From contig NZ_MTHB01000206.1 of NCBI RefSeq assembly GCF_002220365.1, positions 1 to 64,000 of the forward strand: DNA of 64,000 nucleotides. Direction: 5' to 3'. Of this stretch, positions 8,032-15,846 are shown piece after piece. The notes beneath the pieces were generated by a model. The model did not search any database, was not told where the DNA came from, and worked only from the letters and a program-made list of their open reading frames with translations. The translations under genes and the position numbers were made by a program. Position 1 is the first letter of the stretch. Every line of letters starts with the position of its first letter. This DNA comes from Caballeronia sordidicola. Lineage in GTDB: Bacteria; Pseudomonadota; Gammaproteobacteria; Burkholderiales; Burkholderiaceae.

Positions 8032-9615
8032 TCACCGGGCGCGAGCGGAATATCCCCATACGCTATCCTGCCGGCCTGTCGCGGCCCGCTTCGCGGTTGC
8101 CCGCAGCATCCAGGCAAAGCATCCCGCACCGATCAGCGCACACACGTCCACTCCGGCCGCCGCAGGCTCGAACCACAACCCCGTGGAGGGGAAAAACCAG
8201 CCGACGGCTGAAGCCAGCGGCACCAGCAAAGTCGCGCCTGTTGTCAGCGCCAAAAGCTCAACCGATCCTCGCGCTGCGCCTCGGACAAACGCCCACGCAA
8301 TACTCGCCAGGAACACCACGTAATAAATCCGCGCGTGCCATGCCGACAAATCCGCCACGCGGCCATTCAGCACCTTCCCCGCTGCGAGCGTCGCGGAAAT
8401 ACCCGCCACGCAACCCAGCGTCACGCCAATAGTCAGCGCCGCCATGAAGTAGGTCGCGGGCCGTTGCCTGGGCGCATCGGCACCCCGTTCGAGCTTGCGG
8501 CGACTCTCGATCCAAAGCAGATTGCCCGAATAGAACAAGAACGAGCCCGCCAGGCCGAGAAAGAAATAACCCCATTGAATCGGCTCGCCGCCATAACTGC
8601 CGAAGTGCAACGCGAAAAACGCGCTGGTGGCTGCGGACCAAGCGTTGCCATCGGCGGCACCGGGCAGGAATTGAGCATTCAGAAAGCGCCCGGTCACCGG
8701 GTCCAGCAGCGCAAATCCTCCACTGCGCGCCAGATAACGCGGATCATCGCCGCCAACGAATACCGTCGCGCCCGGTGCTCCCGCTGCGCGATAGATCAAT
8801 TCCGTCGGCTCGAATTCCGGCGCGTGCTGCTTCACCGAGGCCACGATCTGAAGCGGTGGAACAAGGGTCGTGGAGCCACCCGGCACCTCTGGCGCCTTTG
8901 CGTAATACGGGTTCTGCGCCTGCACGGTGGCGCTGAGCGTGCCGCCGTAGATCACGCGATCCTGCACTGAGAAGATGGTGTCGCTCAAGCCGAACGCGAC
9001 AACCGATAACGCCATCACCACATGAAACGGCAAGCTCAGAATGCCTACGACGTTGTGTGCATCGAGCCACATCCGCTTGAGGTTCTTGCCCACGCGCAAC
9101 GCAAACAGATCCTTGATCAGGCTCGGCAGCAACACGATCACACCTGACACCAGCGCGAGCCCGTAAAGCAGCGACACCACGGCCATCACGCCCATGCCGA
9201 CATCGAAACCGCCTGGAATGCCGGCCGTCATATGCAGGATGTCGATGAAACTTGCCGCGTTTGACGCGTCCCGCGCATGCGTTTCGAGCTTGCCGCCGGC
9301 ATCGAGCGTGGCGGTGAAACGCTGCGGCTTGCCGGGCTCGCGCCACGAAAGACTGGCCGCGCCCGCAGGTTCGATCCGCAATGTGAACTGGCGTCGCGCG
9401 GCCGGGTGCGCGGCCAGGGTCTGCTCCATAACCGCAGGTGCCCGAACCAGCGGGAAAACCTCGGCGTGCGCGGACGGCGGCGTGACCCACTCGTCCAGTG
9501 TGTCCTTGAACATGGTCACCGCGCCGGCGTAGAACGCGATAAAAAGCGCAAGGCCGGCAACAATGCCGGTCCACGTATGAACCGTCTTATAGACGCGGAT
9601 GACGTCGCTGCGCAT
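8032..9615 (-). CDS. PepSY-domain membrane protein (siderophore/ferric reductase type)
   Basis: The protein has 527 residues when started at the ATG at 9615. It begins with the family signature MRSDVIRVYKTVHTWTGIVAG. The hydrophobic segment near residues 15-35, a large periplasmic PepSY region and three or four C-terminal membrane helices match the PepSY-associated TM proteins found with siderophore receptors. Histidines in helices (HTWTG; WLDAHNVVGIL; FALHFGSYGG) are candidate haem ligands. It is the last gene of a DUF3325-DUF3649-PepSY operon and likely helps reduce ferric siderophore in the inner membrane. An upstream in-frame extension to 9765 overlaps the preceding gene and lacks family character, so I rejected it. 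Confidence 0.88.
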   Translation of the reverse strand: MRSDVIRVYKTVHTWTGIVAGLALFIAFYAGAVTMFKDTLDEWVTPPSAHAEVFPLVRAPAVMEQTLAAHPAARRQFTLRIEPAGAASLSWREPGKPQRFTATLDAGGKLETHARDASNAASFIDILHMTAGIPGGFDVGMGVMAVVSLLYGLALVSGVIVLLPSLIKDLFALRVGKNLKRMWLDAHNVVGILSLPFHVVMALSVVAFGLSDTIFSVQDRVIYGGTLSATVQAQNPYYAKAPEVPGGSTTLVPPLQIVASVKQHAPEFEPTELIYRAAGAPGATVFVGGDDPRYLARSGGFALLDPVTGRFLNAQFLPGAADGNAWSAATSAFFALHFGSYGGEPIQWGYFFLGLAGSFLFYSGNLLWIESRRKLERGADAPRQRPATYFMAALTIGVTLGCVAGISATLAAGKVLNGRVADLSAWHARIYYVVFLASIAWAFVRGAARGSVELLALTTGATLLVPLASAVGWFFPSTGLWFEPAAAGVDVCALIGAGCFAWMLRATAKRAATGRQDSVWGYSARAR

Positions 9616-9620
9616 GGGGG

Positions 9621-9941
9621 TTATCGAATGAAAAAATGACGGGCGAGCGCGAGCATCGCGAAACCGAGCGCGTTCGCGCCGCCCAGCCCGATCCAGGCGC
9701 GCAGGCCGGTTCGGAACATGAAACTGGCGCTCATCACCCCAATCCACACGGGCGGCACGAGCCACATCGCGACCTGGAACTTGTTCTGCACATCCAGTGC
9801 GCCGGGCGTCAGGCAGGCAAGCAGCCCACTCGCTGCAATGCCGAGACCGAAACCGCCGATCACCCCTGCCAGCGTCTTCGACAACCAGTTCCGCGATAGC
9901 CTGCTGCGCTCGCTCGCCGTGCGCGCTGTTTTCAAGGTCAA
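9621..9941 (-). CDS. DUF3649-type small membrane protein of iron-uptake operon
   Basis: This is a 106-residue protein with three hydrophobic segments (about residues 25-45, 55-75 and 80-100). Small proteins of this type (DUF3649 by recollection) sit between DUF3325 and PepSY genes in Burkholderia and Pseudomonas siderophore loci. Its start appears to be TTG overlapping the TGA of the preceding gene (TTGA), indicating translational coupling. Biochemical function is unknown; the Fur-type operon promoter and position argue for a role in iron uptake. Confidence 0.75.
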   Translation of the reverse strand: MTLKTARTASERSRLSRNWLSKTLAGVIGGFGLGIAASGLLACLTPGALDVQNKFQVAMWLVPPVWIGVMSASFMFRTGLRAWIGLGGANALGFAMLALARHFFIR

Positions 9942-10234
9942 CGTGTCACCTGCGAACCGCCAGCAATCCGGACCCGTTCAAGCAGCACGCCAATAAACGG
10001 ACACGCGGTCAAGCACGCCATGGCTGCGGTGAACACGATGGCAAGCGAGGTGGCGGGATGCAGCCCGCTCGCACCGATCACAAACGCCAGGATGCTTAGC
10101 ATTGCCGCGAGCGTTCTAAAAAGCCGCGGCGGCAACGGGGAGCGCAGCCAGCGCTGGCCGGGTGCGGCGAGATAAAACGCGAGTGCGCCGGAGATCGCGA
10201 ACAATACGGATCCCGGCATGGAAAAGTCTTGCAT
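9938..10234 (-). CDS. DUF3325-type small membrane protein of iron-uptake operon
   Basis: The predicted protein has 98 residues and three membrane helices: MPGSVLFAISGALAFYLA, then RTLAAMLSILAFVIGASGL, then a third with TACPFIGVLL. The pattern fits the DUF3325 family, which accompanies TonB-dependent receptors and PepSY proteins. I chose the ATG at 10234; a TTG at 10261 and an ATG at 10219 are also in frame, and none has a strong ribosome-binding site. It is the first gene of the leftward operon, directly behind a Fur-box-like sequence. Function is unknown. Confidence 0.72.
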   Translation of the reverse strand: MQDFSMPGSVLFAISGALAFYLAAPGQRWLRSPLPPRLFRTLAAMLSILAFVIGASGLHPATSLAIVFTAAMACLTACPFIGVLLERVRIAGGSQVTR

Positions 10235-10286
10235 GGAGCGGGAGCAGATGTGCCGTCTCAATCCGGGAAAATGGACCGAGCCTGGT

Positions 10287-10305
10287 TATTGAGAATCATT
10301 ATCAT
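10287..10305 (-). promoter_or_regulatory. Fur box upstream of DUF3325-DUF3649-PepSY operon
   Basis: TATTGAGAATCATTATCAT contains TGAGAATCATTATCA, 14 of 15 positions identical to the core TGATAATCATTATCA of the Fur consensus palindrome. It is about 50 bp upstream of the first gene, the expected place for iron repression of this operon. Confidence 0.78.
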
Positions 10306-10411
10306 ACAGAAGTTGGCGATACGCGGGGCATTGGCGTCTTTCATGGCCTGTTCGCCGCCTCAGCGGGACGATCAACTTGCCTACGTAATCACGGGCCTTG
10401 CGCCATGCAAA

Positions 10412-10432
10412 CGGCCCGCTAAAAGCGGGCCG
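10412..10432 (-). terminator. Intrinsic terminator-like hairpin
   Basis: CGGCCCGCT and GCGGGCCG form an eight- to nine-bp GC-rich stem around AAAA. Read on the minus strand it is followed by TTTGCAT, a short T-run. It lies about 150 bp downstream of the leftward lysine-rich small gene and could end that transcript. Confidence 0.5.
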
Positions 10433-10533
10433 CGAATGACCAAAACATACTGCGGGAAGCTGGGAGTCTGGAAGTGGAAGCGGGATAAACATCAACCCGG
10501 CGGACGTTTGAACGCGCCCGTCTGCAGTTCTCG

Positions 10534-10563
10534 CATCACTTCCAAACCCATCACTTCCAAACC
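10534..10563. repeat. 15-bp tandem duplication
   Basis: CATCACTTCCAAACC occurs twice back to back, immediately downstream of the lysine-rich small gene, and a third partial copy (ATCACTGCC) follows. Confidence 0.9.
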
Positions 10564-10581
10564 ATCACTGCCGTTACTGCA

Positions 10582-10692
10582 TTACTGCCGCTTGGACGCC
10601 TCCTTCTTCACTTTCTTCGCCTCTTTCTTTTCTTTCGGCGATTTGACAGCGACCTTCTTCTCGGTTTTCTTCGCGTCCTGGCTCTTGCTCAT
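10582..10692 (-). CDS. Lysine-rich 36-residue small protein
   Basis: This short frame begins MSKSQDAKKTEKK and ends KKEASKRQ; 14 of 36 residues are lysine, with alternating E and K, so the product is highly basic and probably an extended or single-helix peptide. A clear GGAG sits 8 nt before the ATG. Similar tiny KKEAKK-rich proteins are annotated as hypothetical in Burkholderiaceae (recollection, not checked). A nucleic-acid- or ribosome-associated role is possible but unproven. It stands alone on the minus strand with a hairpin terminator downstream. Confidence 0.68.
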   Translation of the reverse strand: MSKSQDAKKTEKKVAVKSPKEKKEAKKVKKEASKRQ

Positions 10693-10833
10693 GATGTGCT
10701 CCGTGGTTGACCTAACATTATTGCCCGAGCCGTCGCAATTTGGGAATGTTGGGGACATAAAAATGCGTCACCGGGCCTTGCTGCGCGACTCGGGGTTAAA
10801 ACGAAACAAAGAACGAAAACAAAGCGAAAATGC

Positions 10834-11097
10834 TTAATCGATCTTCGAGCGCAGTTCTTGAGCGCTCACCCGCAACGCCTGATAACCGGAGCGCGCATGC
10901 TCCGGCAAATCCGGATCGCCGACAAGCGTGCCCAGCGTCTCGATCACGCTATAGAGAATGCCCTTGGCCGCACCTGCAGCCATGACACCCGACGCATAGG
11001 ACTGATCGACGTGGCTGATGGCGGCATCGAAGTGGTCCTGCTCCGGGGGCGCGTTCGCCGCCGGCTTGACCGGGTTCTCTGTGGAGTTGGGTTCCAT
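10834..11097 (-). CDS. Hypothetical 87-residue protein
   Basis: The protein starts MEPNSTENPVKP with a short polar, proline/asparagine-rich tail (about residues 1-25). A predicted helical region follows, with an alanine/glycine-rich stretch ASGVMAAGAAKGILYSVIETLGTL that could be amphipathic or membrane-associated. An AGAGG ribosome-binding site precedes the ATG. I do not recognise the family. It lies between the lysine-rich small gene and the Rieske oxygenase gene, all on the minus strand and separated by 139-141 bp, so a shared operon is not certain. Confidence 0.65.
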   Translation of the reverse strand: MEPNSTENPVKPAANAPPEQDHFDAAISHVDQSYASGVMAAGAAKGILYSVIETLGTLVGDPDLPEHARSGYQALRVSAQELRSKID

Positions 11098-11190
11098 GAT
11101 GGTCGACCTCTTCTGGTTAATACTTCATGACTGCGACGTCTTGATTAAGACGTTGGTACTGCGGCATCTTGCCGTGTGCACGCGTCAGCC

Positions 11191-11220
11191 GGGAGTAGCC
11201 GGGAGTAGCCGGGAGTAGCC
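11191..11220. repeat. 10-bp tandem repeat, three copies
   Basis: GGGAGTAGCC is repeated three times exactly, followed by GGGGATGAG, in the gap just downstream of the Rieske oxygenase stop codon. Confidence 0.9.
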
Positions 11221-11236
11221 GGGGATGAGTCCGGGA

Positions 11237-12376
11237 CTAGTCACTAATCGGCTGGATCATATGCACACGACGCTCCGTCGCGGGTTCTCGAACCGGCGCG
11301 CCGCATTCAGTCAGCAGCGAGCGCAGTTCGAGGATGACCGGGAACACCTCATGGTTATGATCGGCGCCTTGCCGGTCATGCGCTTCCTGCTCGCGCTCCA
11401 CGATCCACCGGTCTTCCTTGAAGATACGCTCGGTGAACCACACCAGCAACGGCCACGCCGCATCCAGGATGCCCGGGATTTTCGGCCGGCGGATGGACAG
11501 CAGGCCGAACGTGCGGTTGGTGCGCTGCTCGGCGTCGAGCGGCACGTATGCGATCCACAGGTCCATCACCATCGTCTGGTCCTTGGTGCGGATCCTGAGC
11601 GTCTGGTACGGATACTCCGTTCGGATCGTCATGACGTCCTTGTTGTTGTCGTCAGGCTTCGTGCCGCGCTTCTGACTGAACACCAGCGCCTCGCCGATCG
11701 GCTGCTTGCCCTCCTCGCGCGCGAACGTGTAGTTCACTTCCACCCAGTCCTCGCCACGGCTGCGCCCGACTGAACGCGCCTTCATCTGGCCCATCTGCTT
11801 GCGATGCAGGAACTGATGATTCATGTCCATCAGGTTCTCGTGCATGAAGCTGTAATGGCACTTCACTTCGCGGCCGAAGCGGCGGGTTTTGTAGGCTTTG
11901 TCACCGACAGAACCCAGCGCGGGAAACGGCGTGGTCTCGGCGAGCAGCGGGTCACCGGGGAAAATGAAGATCAGGCCGGCTTCTTCCCGGCACGGATACG
12001 AGCGCACGCCGTTCGGCAGGCGTTCGCGCCCGAGATACGGGACGTCGATACAACGGCCGGTGCAGTCGTAGGTCCAGCCGTGATAGCAACAGCGAATGGA
12101 TTCGCCGTCGACCACGCCCGCATGCAGCGGCACCTGGCGATGCGCGCAGCGGTCTTCCAGCGCGAACGCCTTGCCGCTTTCCGTACGTACGAGCACGACG
12201 GGGTCGCCGGCGAAACGAACGCCATGCGCCTTGCCACGTTTTACTTCCCGCGACCAGGCGACCGGATACCAGTGATCGGGGTGAATATCGACACGGCGCA
12301 GATCGCGCGGCGCCGGTTGAGACTGTTGGGACGGAAGTTCGCTCGGAGCGACGTCCTGCTGCAGCGCTACATGCAT
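11237..12376 (-). CDS. Rieske-type aromatic ring-hydroxylating oxygenase, alpha subunit
   Basis: The 379-residue protein has an N-terminal Rieske [2Fe-2S] domain with ligands C77-x-H79 and C96-x2-H99 (RCAHRQVPL ... RCCYHGW). The catalytic domain has ENLMDMNHQFLH, where D184, H187 and H191 are the expected region for mononuclear iron binding and the bridging aspartate. It resembles single-component-alpha oxygenases and demethylases of the VanA/DdmC group, so O- or N-demethylation or ring hydroxylation is likely. No ferredoxin or reductase gene lies next to it, so electrons must come from elsewhere. A GGAGG site 8 nt before the ATG supports the start. The substrate is unknown. Confidence 0.88.
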   Translation of the reverse strand: MHVALQQDVAPSELPSQQSQPAPRDLRRVDIHPDHWYPVAWSREVKRGKAHGVRFAGDPVVLVRTESGKAFALEDRCAHRQVPLHAGVVDGESIRCCYHGWTYDCTGRCIDVPYLGRERLPNGVRSYPCREEAGLIFIFPGDPLLAETTPFPALGSVGDKAYKTRRFGREVKCHYSFMHENLMDMNHQFLHRKQMGQMKARSVGRSRGEDWVEVNYTFAREEGKQPIGEALVFSQKRGTKPDDNNKDVMTIRTEYPYQTLRIRTKDQTMVMDLWIAYVPLDAEQRTNRTFGLLSIRRPKIPGILDAAWPLLVWFTERIFKEDRWIVEREQEAHDRQGADHNHEVFPVILELRSLLTECGAPVREPATERRVHMIQPISD

Positions 12377-12786
12377 GTACGATGCCTCCGTTTGAGGAAA
12401 TCGGCTAGAAACGGACGAAAAAGGACGAAAAAAAAGACGAAAAAAATGCTTTGAGGAGACGTTGCAACCAAAGGCTTAACGCAGTCTACACGCCAGAGGA
12501 CAATTGAGGCGCAACGAGGGGTGGCGGCAGACATCGGAAGCGGGCTGGATGGGCGTGCGCAGGCGCTGCGGCAGGTTTTTTTTGCGGCACTTCGCCGCTG
12601 TGCCGGGCAACATTCTTACGACGCCTTTTGCGCCATGCCTACGGTGCCCTGCACTCTCGGATCCAGCCGATACGGAACGAGTCGGGCGTGTCCCCGATCC
12701 AACCGCCCTGCGTTGGATCCGCCTGCCTTAATGCCTCAATCCGGTTGCGAGACGCCCAATCCGTCACGCCCAATCCGTCAGATTCG
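12377..12786. other. Intergenic region before the Rieske gene
   Basis: This 410-bp gap contains A-rich runs (GACGAAAAA repeats, 12415-12450) that could form part of the Rieske promoter on the minus strand, a T8 run near 12575, and a 14-bp tandem duplication ACGCCCAATCCGTC at 12752-12779, directly before the methyltransferase stop codon. Short frames here lack any family character. I see no gene. Confidence 0.6.
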
Positions 12787-13422
12787 TCAGATGCCCGTGC
12801 GCCTGAATATCAGGCAGAAGTTGTTCGCGGGCATGGGCACGGCCTCTTCCATCCACAGGTCTGCCGCGCGCCCGAGTTGCACAACGTCTTCCATATTCCG
12901 GATGCCCCAGGCCGGATTGGTGGCGCGAAGCTGCTCGTCGAAGGCTTCGTTGCTCGGGGCGGTATGCGCCCCGTCGCGCTTGTAAGGTCCGTACAAAAAG
13001 AGCACCCCGTCGTCCGTCAGGCGCTCGCCGGCTCCCTGGAAAAGCGCAACGGCCGCCGCCCACGGCGCAATATGGATCATGTTGATGCAGACAATTGCCG
13101 CAAGGGAATCCGGGACGGGCCAGGGAGCCGACCGGACGTCCAGGGCAATCGGCGCGTTGAGGTTGGCGAGTGAAGCGTGCTTGCGCCAGGCGTCGATAGA
13201 GGCGCGGGAAGCCACGTCAGGATCGCTCGGTTGCCAGGTGACGGTGGGCAACGCTGCGGCGAAGTGGACAGCATGCTGTCCCGTTCCGCTCGCGATTTCG
13301 AGGACCACGCCGGCCTTGGGCAAGACACGGCTCAGCACATCGAGAATAGGTCCACGATTACGTTCGGCGGCGGGCGCCACGCGGCGCAGAGGGTCGGGGT
13401 TATCGGCGTTGTGGGGGCTCAC
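12787..13422 (-). CDS. DUF938 family SAM-dependent methyltransferase-like protein
   Basis: The 211-residue product begins close to RRVAPAAERNRGPILDVL, the typical N-terminus of the family. SAM-binding motif I is LEIASGTGQHAVHFA, followed by WQPSDPD, INMIHIAPW and LFLYGPYKRDGAHTAPSNEAFDEQLR, all strongly diagnostic of DUF938. I chose the GTG at 13422 because the 59 residues upstream in the same frame have no family match. The substrate of DUF938 proteins is unknown. The gene is leftward and separated by 410 bp from the Rieske gene, so it is probably an independent unit. Confidence 0.88.
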   Translation of the reverse strand: MSPHNADNPDPLRRVAPAAERNRGPILDVLSRVLPKAGVVLEIASGTGQHAVHFAAALPTVTWQPSDPDVASRASIDAWRKHASLANLNAPIALDVRSAPWPVPDSLAAIVCINMIHIAPWAAAVALFQGAGERLTDDGVLFLYGPYKRDGAHTAPSNEAFDEQLRATNPAWGIRNMEDVVQLGRAADLWMEEAVPMPANNFCLIFRRTGI

Positions 13423-14019
13423 GGTGCATTTCCAGATGAAGTGCCGGCGAGCGTAAGCGCGCGATAGGCACAGGTCAAGCAAAGAGGCGCCGATAGCCTT
13501 GCTGGCGAACACGAGCAAAATGCCAATGGCGGGCAGCTGCACGACCTGCCGATGAACAGCGGAAAAAACAGCCACGAGATCGTCATGAGGAGCGAACAAC
13601 GCCGCTGCTGATGCCGCTGCTGATGCTGATAAACCGCCGGTCGAACTGATCAGTCACATTCAGCGACTTTGAAGAACAACGACCGATGGAGACGCACCCT
13701 TTAGAATGACGCTCCGAACACGCTGTCAGGACAGGTGCTCCGTCCCCTGGACAAGGCGCGATTCCTGCTATCCCGGTGCGGCCTGCCGCCAAACCTGTGT
13801 ATCCTGACGCACTGATAGAAACCGCAGCAACCACGGACAACCACTGGACCGCCGCCGTATGCAGTTGGACGACACCGCGTGACGCCGAACGCCAATCGGA
13901 CGCTGATCGAACGTTACAGGCGGTACACCGAACATCGCCCGACCCGGCGCCCGCCCGCTACCCCGGCATCGAACAGCGGCCGCGCCGCACCCGTCCATGC
14001 AATCCTAATGGAGCCTCCC
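13423..14019. other. Divergent intergenic region, no gene recognised
   Basis: This 597-bp region lies between the divergent methyltransferase and ankyrin genes. It includes a 12-bp repeat GCCGCTGCTGAT present two and a half times at 13601-13630. Open frames exist on both strands but show no signal peptide, motif or ribosome-binding site that I trust. Confidence 0.55.
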
Positions 14020-14586
14020 ATGCAACCCGATTCACCCGCCGGCAAGCCCGGTCAAAGCCTGGAACCCTTGAGCGACGAACTCATCGATTTCGCGAGCGAG
14101 GTCTTCGACGTAGCCCGCCGCGGCGACGCCGCCATGCTCGACACCTTGCTGCACAAAGGCTTGCCGCCGAACCTGCGAAATGACAAGGGCGACACGCTCG
14201 TCATGCTGGCCAGCTATCACGGCCATGCCGATGCGGTGCGCGTGCTGCTGGAACACAAGGCGGATCCGAACCTGCGCAACGACAACGGCCAGACTCCGAT
14301 TGCAGGCGCGGCATTCAAGGGTTACAAGCCGGTCATCGAAGTATTGCTGGAGCACGGCGCGGACGTGGAAGGGGCATCGCCGGACGGACGCACCGCGTTG
14401 ATGATCGCGGCCATGTTCAATCGCATGGAGATGGTCGAGTTCCTGATCGAGAAAGGCGCGAACCCCGATGCTAAGGACGCGAACGGTTTCACTGCACGCG
14501 ACGCCGCAGCGAAGATGGGCGCCCCCGACACCGCCGCGCGGCTCGCGCAGGCGACCGAGGCGAAGTCGCGTCCGCCGGGCGTTTGA
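14020..14586 (+). CDS. Ankyrin repeat protein
   Basis: The protein has 188 residues. After an acidic 35-residue lead (ELIDFASEVFDVARRGD) come four ankyrin repeats: GDTLVMLASYHGHADAVRVL, GQTPIAGAAFKGYKPVIEVL, GRTALMIAAMFNRMEMVEFL and a capping GFTARDAAAKMGAPDTAARL. The start at 14020 has GGAG six bases upstream; an ATG at 14008 is also in frame. There is no signal peptide, so it is presumably cytoplasmic. Such small bacterial ankyrin proteins often serve as protein-binding adaptors, sometimes linked to catalase or stress genes, but no such partner is adjacent. Function is inferred only as protein interaction. Confidence 0.88.
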   Translation: MQPDSPAGKPGQSLEPLSDELIDFASEVFDVARRGDAAMLDTLLHKGLPPNLRNDKGDTLVMLASYHGHADAVRVLLEHKADPNLRNDNGQTPIAGAAFKGYKPVIEVLLEHGADVEGASPDGRTALMIAAMFNRMEMVEFLIEKGANPDAKDANGFTARDAAAKMGAPDTAARLAQATEAKSRPPGV

Positions 14587-14746
14587 GCGAAGCCGGACGA
14601 AACGGGCGCAGCCGCTTCGCGCGCCGTTCGGCCGGTCCGTGCTGGACAGTACCCCGGACATCACCCCCTAACCCCCGCGCCGCCGATAATTGATGCGACG
14701 GCGCACGAATCTCGTGAAGGCAGCCCTGCAACATGGAGCTCTTGTG

Positions 14747-15832
14747 ATGAGTGGCGGTTTCCCGCTTCGAGCGTACGAATGGCACTGGCGAACAGTGGCC
14801 CGGACGCTCGCAATCCTCCTCGTCCTGGCGGTCATGTCGGGATGCAGCCTGTTCCCGCATCAGGCGCCTGCGCCGATCGTCGACTTGTCGACGCCGCAAC
14901 CGCCCAGCGAGCCGGAAGTCGTGGAGCCGGAGGAGCCGGCATCGACACCGGTCGCCACGCAGCCCCCGGCCGAACCGAAAGCCCCGCGCCCCGCGCCCAA
15001 ACGGCGTGTGGTCGTGCCGAAAAAACCGCCGCCGCCCCCACCGCCGCCCGTCGAAGAAAAAGCGCCGCCTACGCCGCCGCCGTTGCTGACCACGCGCATC
15101 ATGCAGCACGAGCAAATCCGCGGTTTGCTAGACAGCGAGATCCAGCGCCCGGACGGCAAGGTGATCGGCCGCGCGGTGGACATGTACGCCGACGCCACCG
15201 GCAAACCAAAGATCATGATCGTGAACCTGGCGGGTTTCCTGGGTGTGGGGGACCGCAAGGTGACCTTCCCGTGGACCGCATTCCGCTTCAATCCGGCCAC
15301 CAAAAAAGCGCCCATCACGTTCGCAATACCTACGCCCGGCAGCAATGGCGCGTCGAGCACGGCGAAAGCCAAGCCTCAAGACACAGCGGCGCGACCGGGT
15401 TCAGTCAACGACATTGCACCGACGCTCGCTCAACTCATCGACTCCAATGTCGCGCAGAAAAACGGCGCAAGGATGGGCCGCGTCGTCGACGTACTGATCG
15501 ATGCGCAGGCGCAGCCTCAGGCGCTCGTGATCGATCTCTCCGATTCCCTCGCCGCCGACAAACGGCAAGTCGCGGCGAACTGGCCCGACCTGCACGTGGT
15601 CTCGCGCAACAAGGTAATGCAATTGCAACTGGATTTCACCGACGCACAGATCAAAGCCGCGCCAACTTACTCGCCCGATCAACCGATCAAGATCATTTCG
15701 CCCGTCGTCCCGCCACCGGAACCTGACGCGTCGCCAGAGCCTGCTCCGGCTACGACCGCGGCAGCGTCCTCCGGCCCGGGGTCGGATGCGAAAGCTGGTG
15801 CGGCGGCCGTTGCGCGCCCCTCGAAACAATGA
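14747..15832 (+). CDS. Lipoprotein with proline-rich linker and two PRC-barrel domains
   Basis: The predicted product is 361 residues from the ATG at 14747, which has GGAG upstream. A signal peptide ends in a lipobox (VMSGC, cysteine at about 33). Residues 50-110 form a proline/glutamate/lysine-rich spacer with an eight-proline run, like a TonB spacer able to span the periplasm. Two PRC-barrel-like domains follow, at about 126-185 (GKVIGRAVDMYADATGKP) and 227-286 (GARMGRVVDVLIDAQAQP), then a low-complexity proline/alanine tail. PRC-barrels bind proteins or RNA and are commoner in the cytoplasm, so a lipid-anchored periplasmic pair is unusual. The MFS gene 14 bp downstream is probably co-transcribed. 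Confidence 0.82.
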   Translation: MSGGFPLRAYEWHWRTVARTLAILLVLAVMSGCSLFPHQAPAPIVDLSTPQPPSEPEVVEPEEPASTPVATQPPAEPKAPRPAPKRRVVVPKKPPPPPPPPVEEKAPPTPPPLLTTRIMQHEQIRGLLDSEIQRPDGKVIGRAVDMYADATGKPKIMIVNLAGFLGVGDRKVTFPWTAFRFNPATKKAPITFAIPTPGSNGASSTAKAKPQDTAARPGSVNDIAPTLAQLIDSNVAQKNGARMGRVVDVLIDAQAQPQALVIDLSDSLAADKRQVAANWPDLHVVSRNKVMQLQLDFTDAQIKAAPTYSPDQPIKIISPVVPPPEPDASPEPAPATTAAASSGPGSDAKAGAAAVARPSKQ

Positions 15833-15846
15833 GGACGATCTGAAAT

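Larger units (their letters stand above)
10235..10581. other. Intergenic region between iron operon and small lysine-rich gene
   Basis: This 347-bp stretch holds the Fur box (10287-10305), a minus-strand hairpin (10412-10432) and a duplicated 15-mer (10534-10563). Open frames across it have no family character or signal. I see no other gene. Confidence 0.6.
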
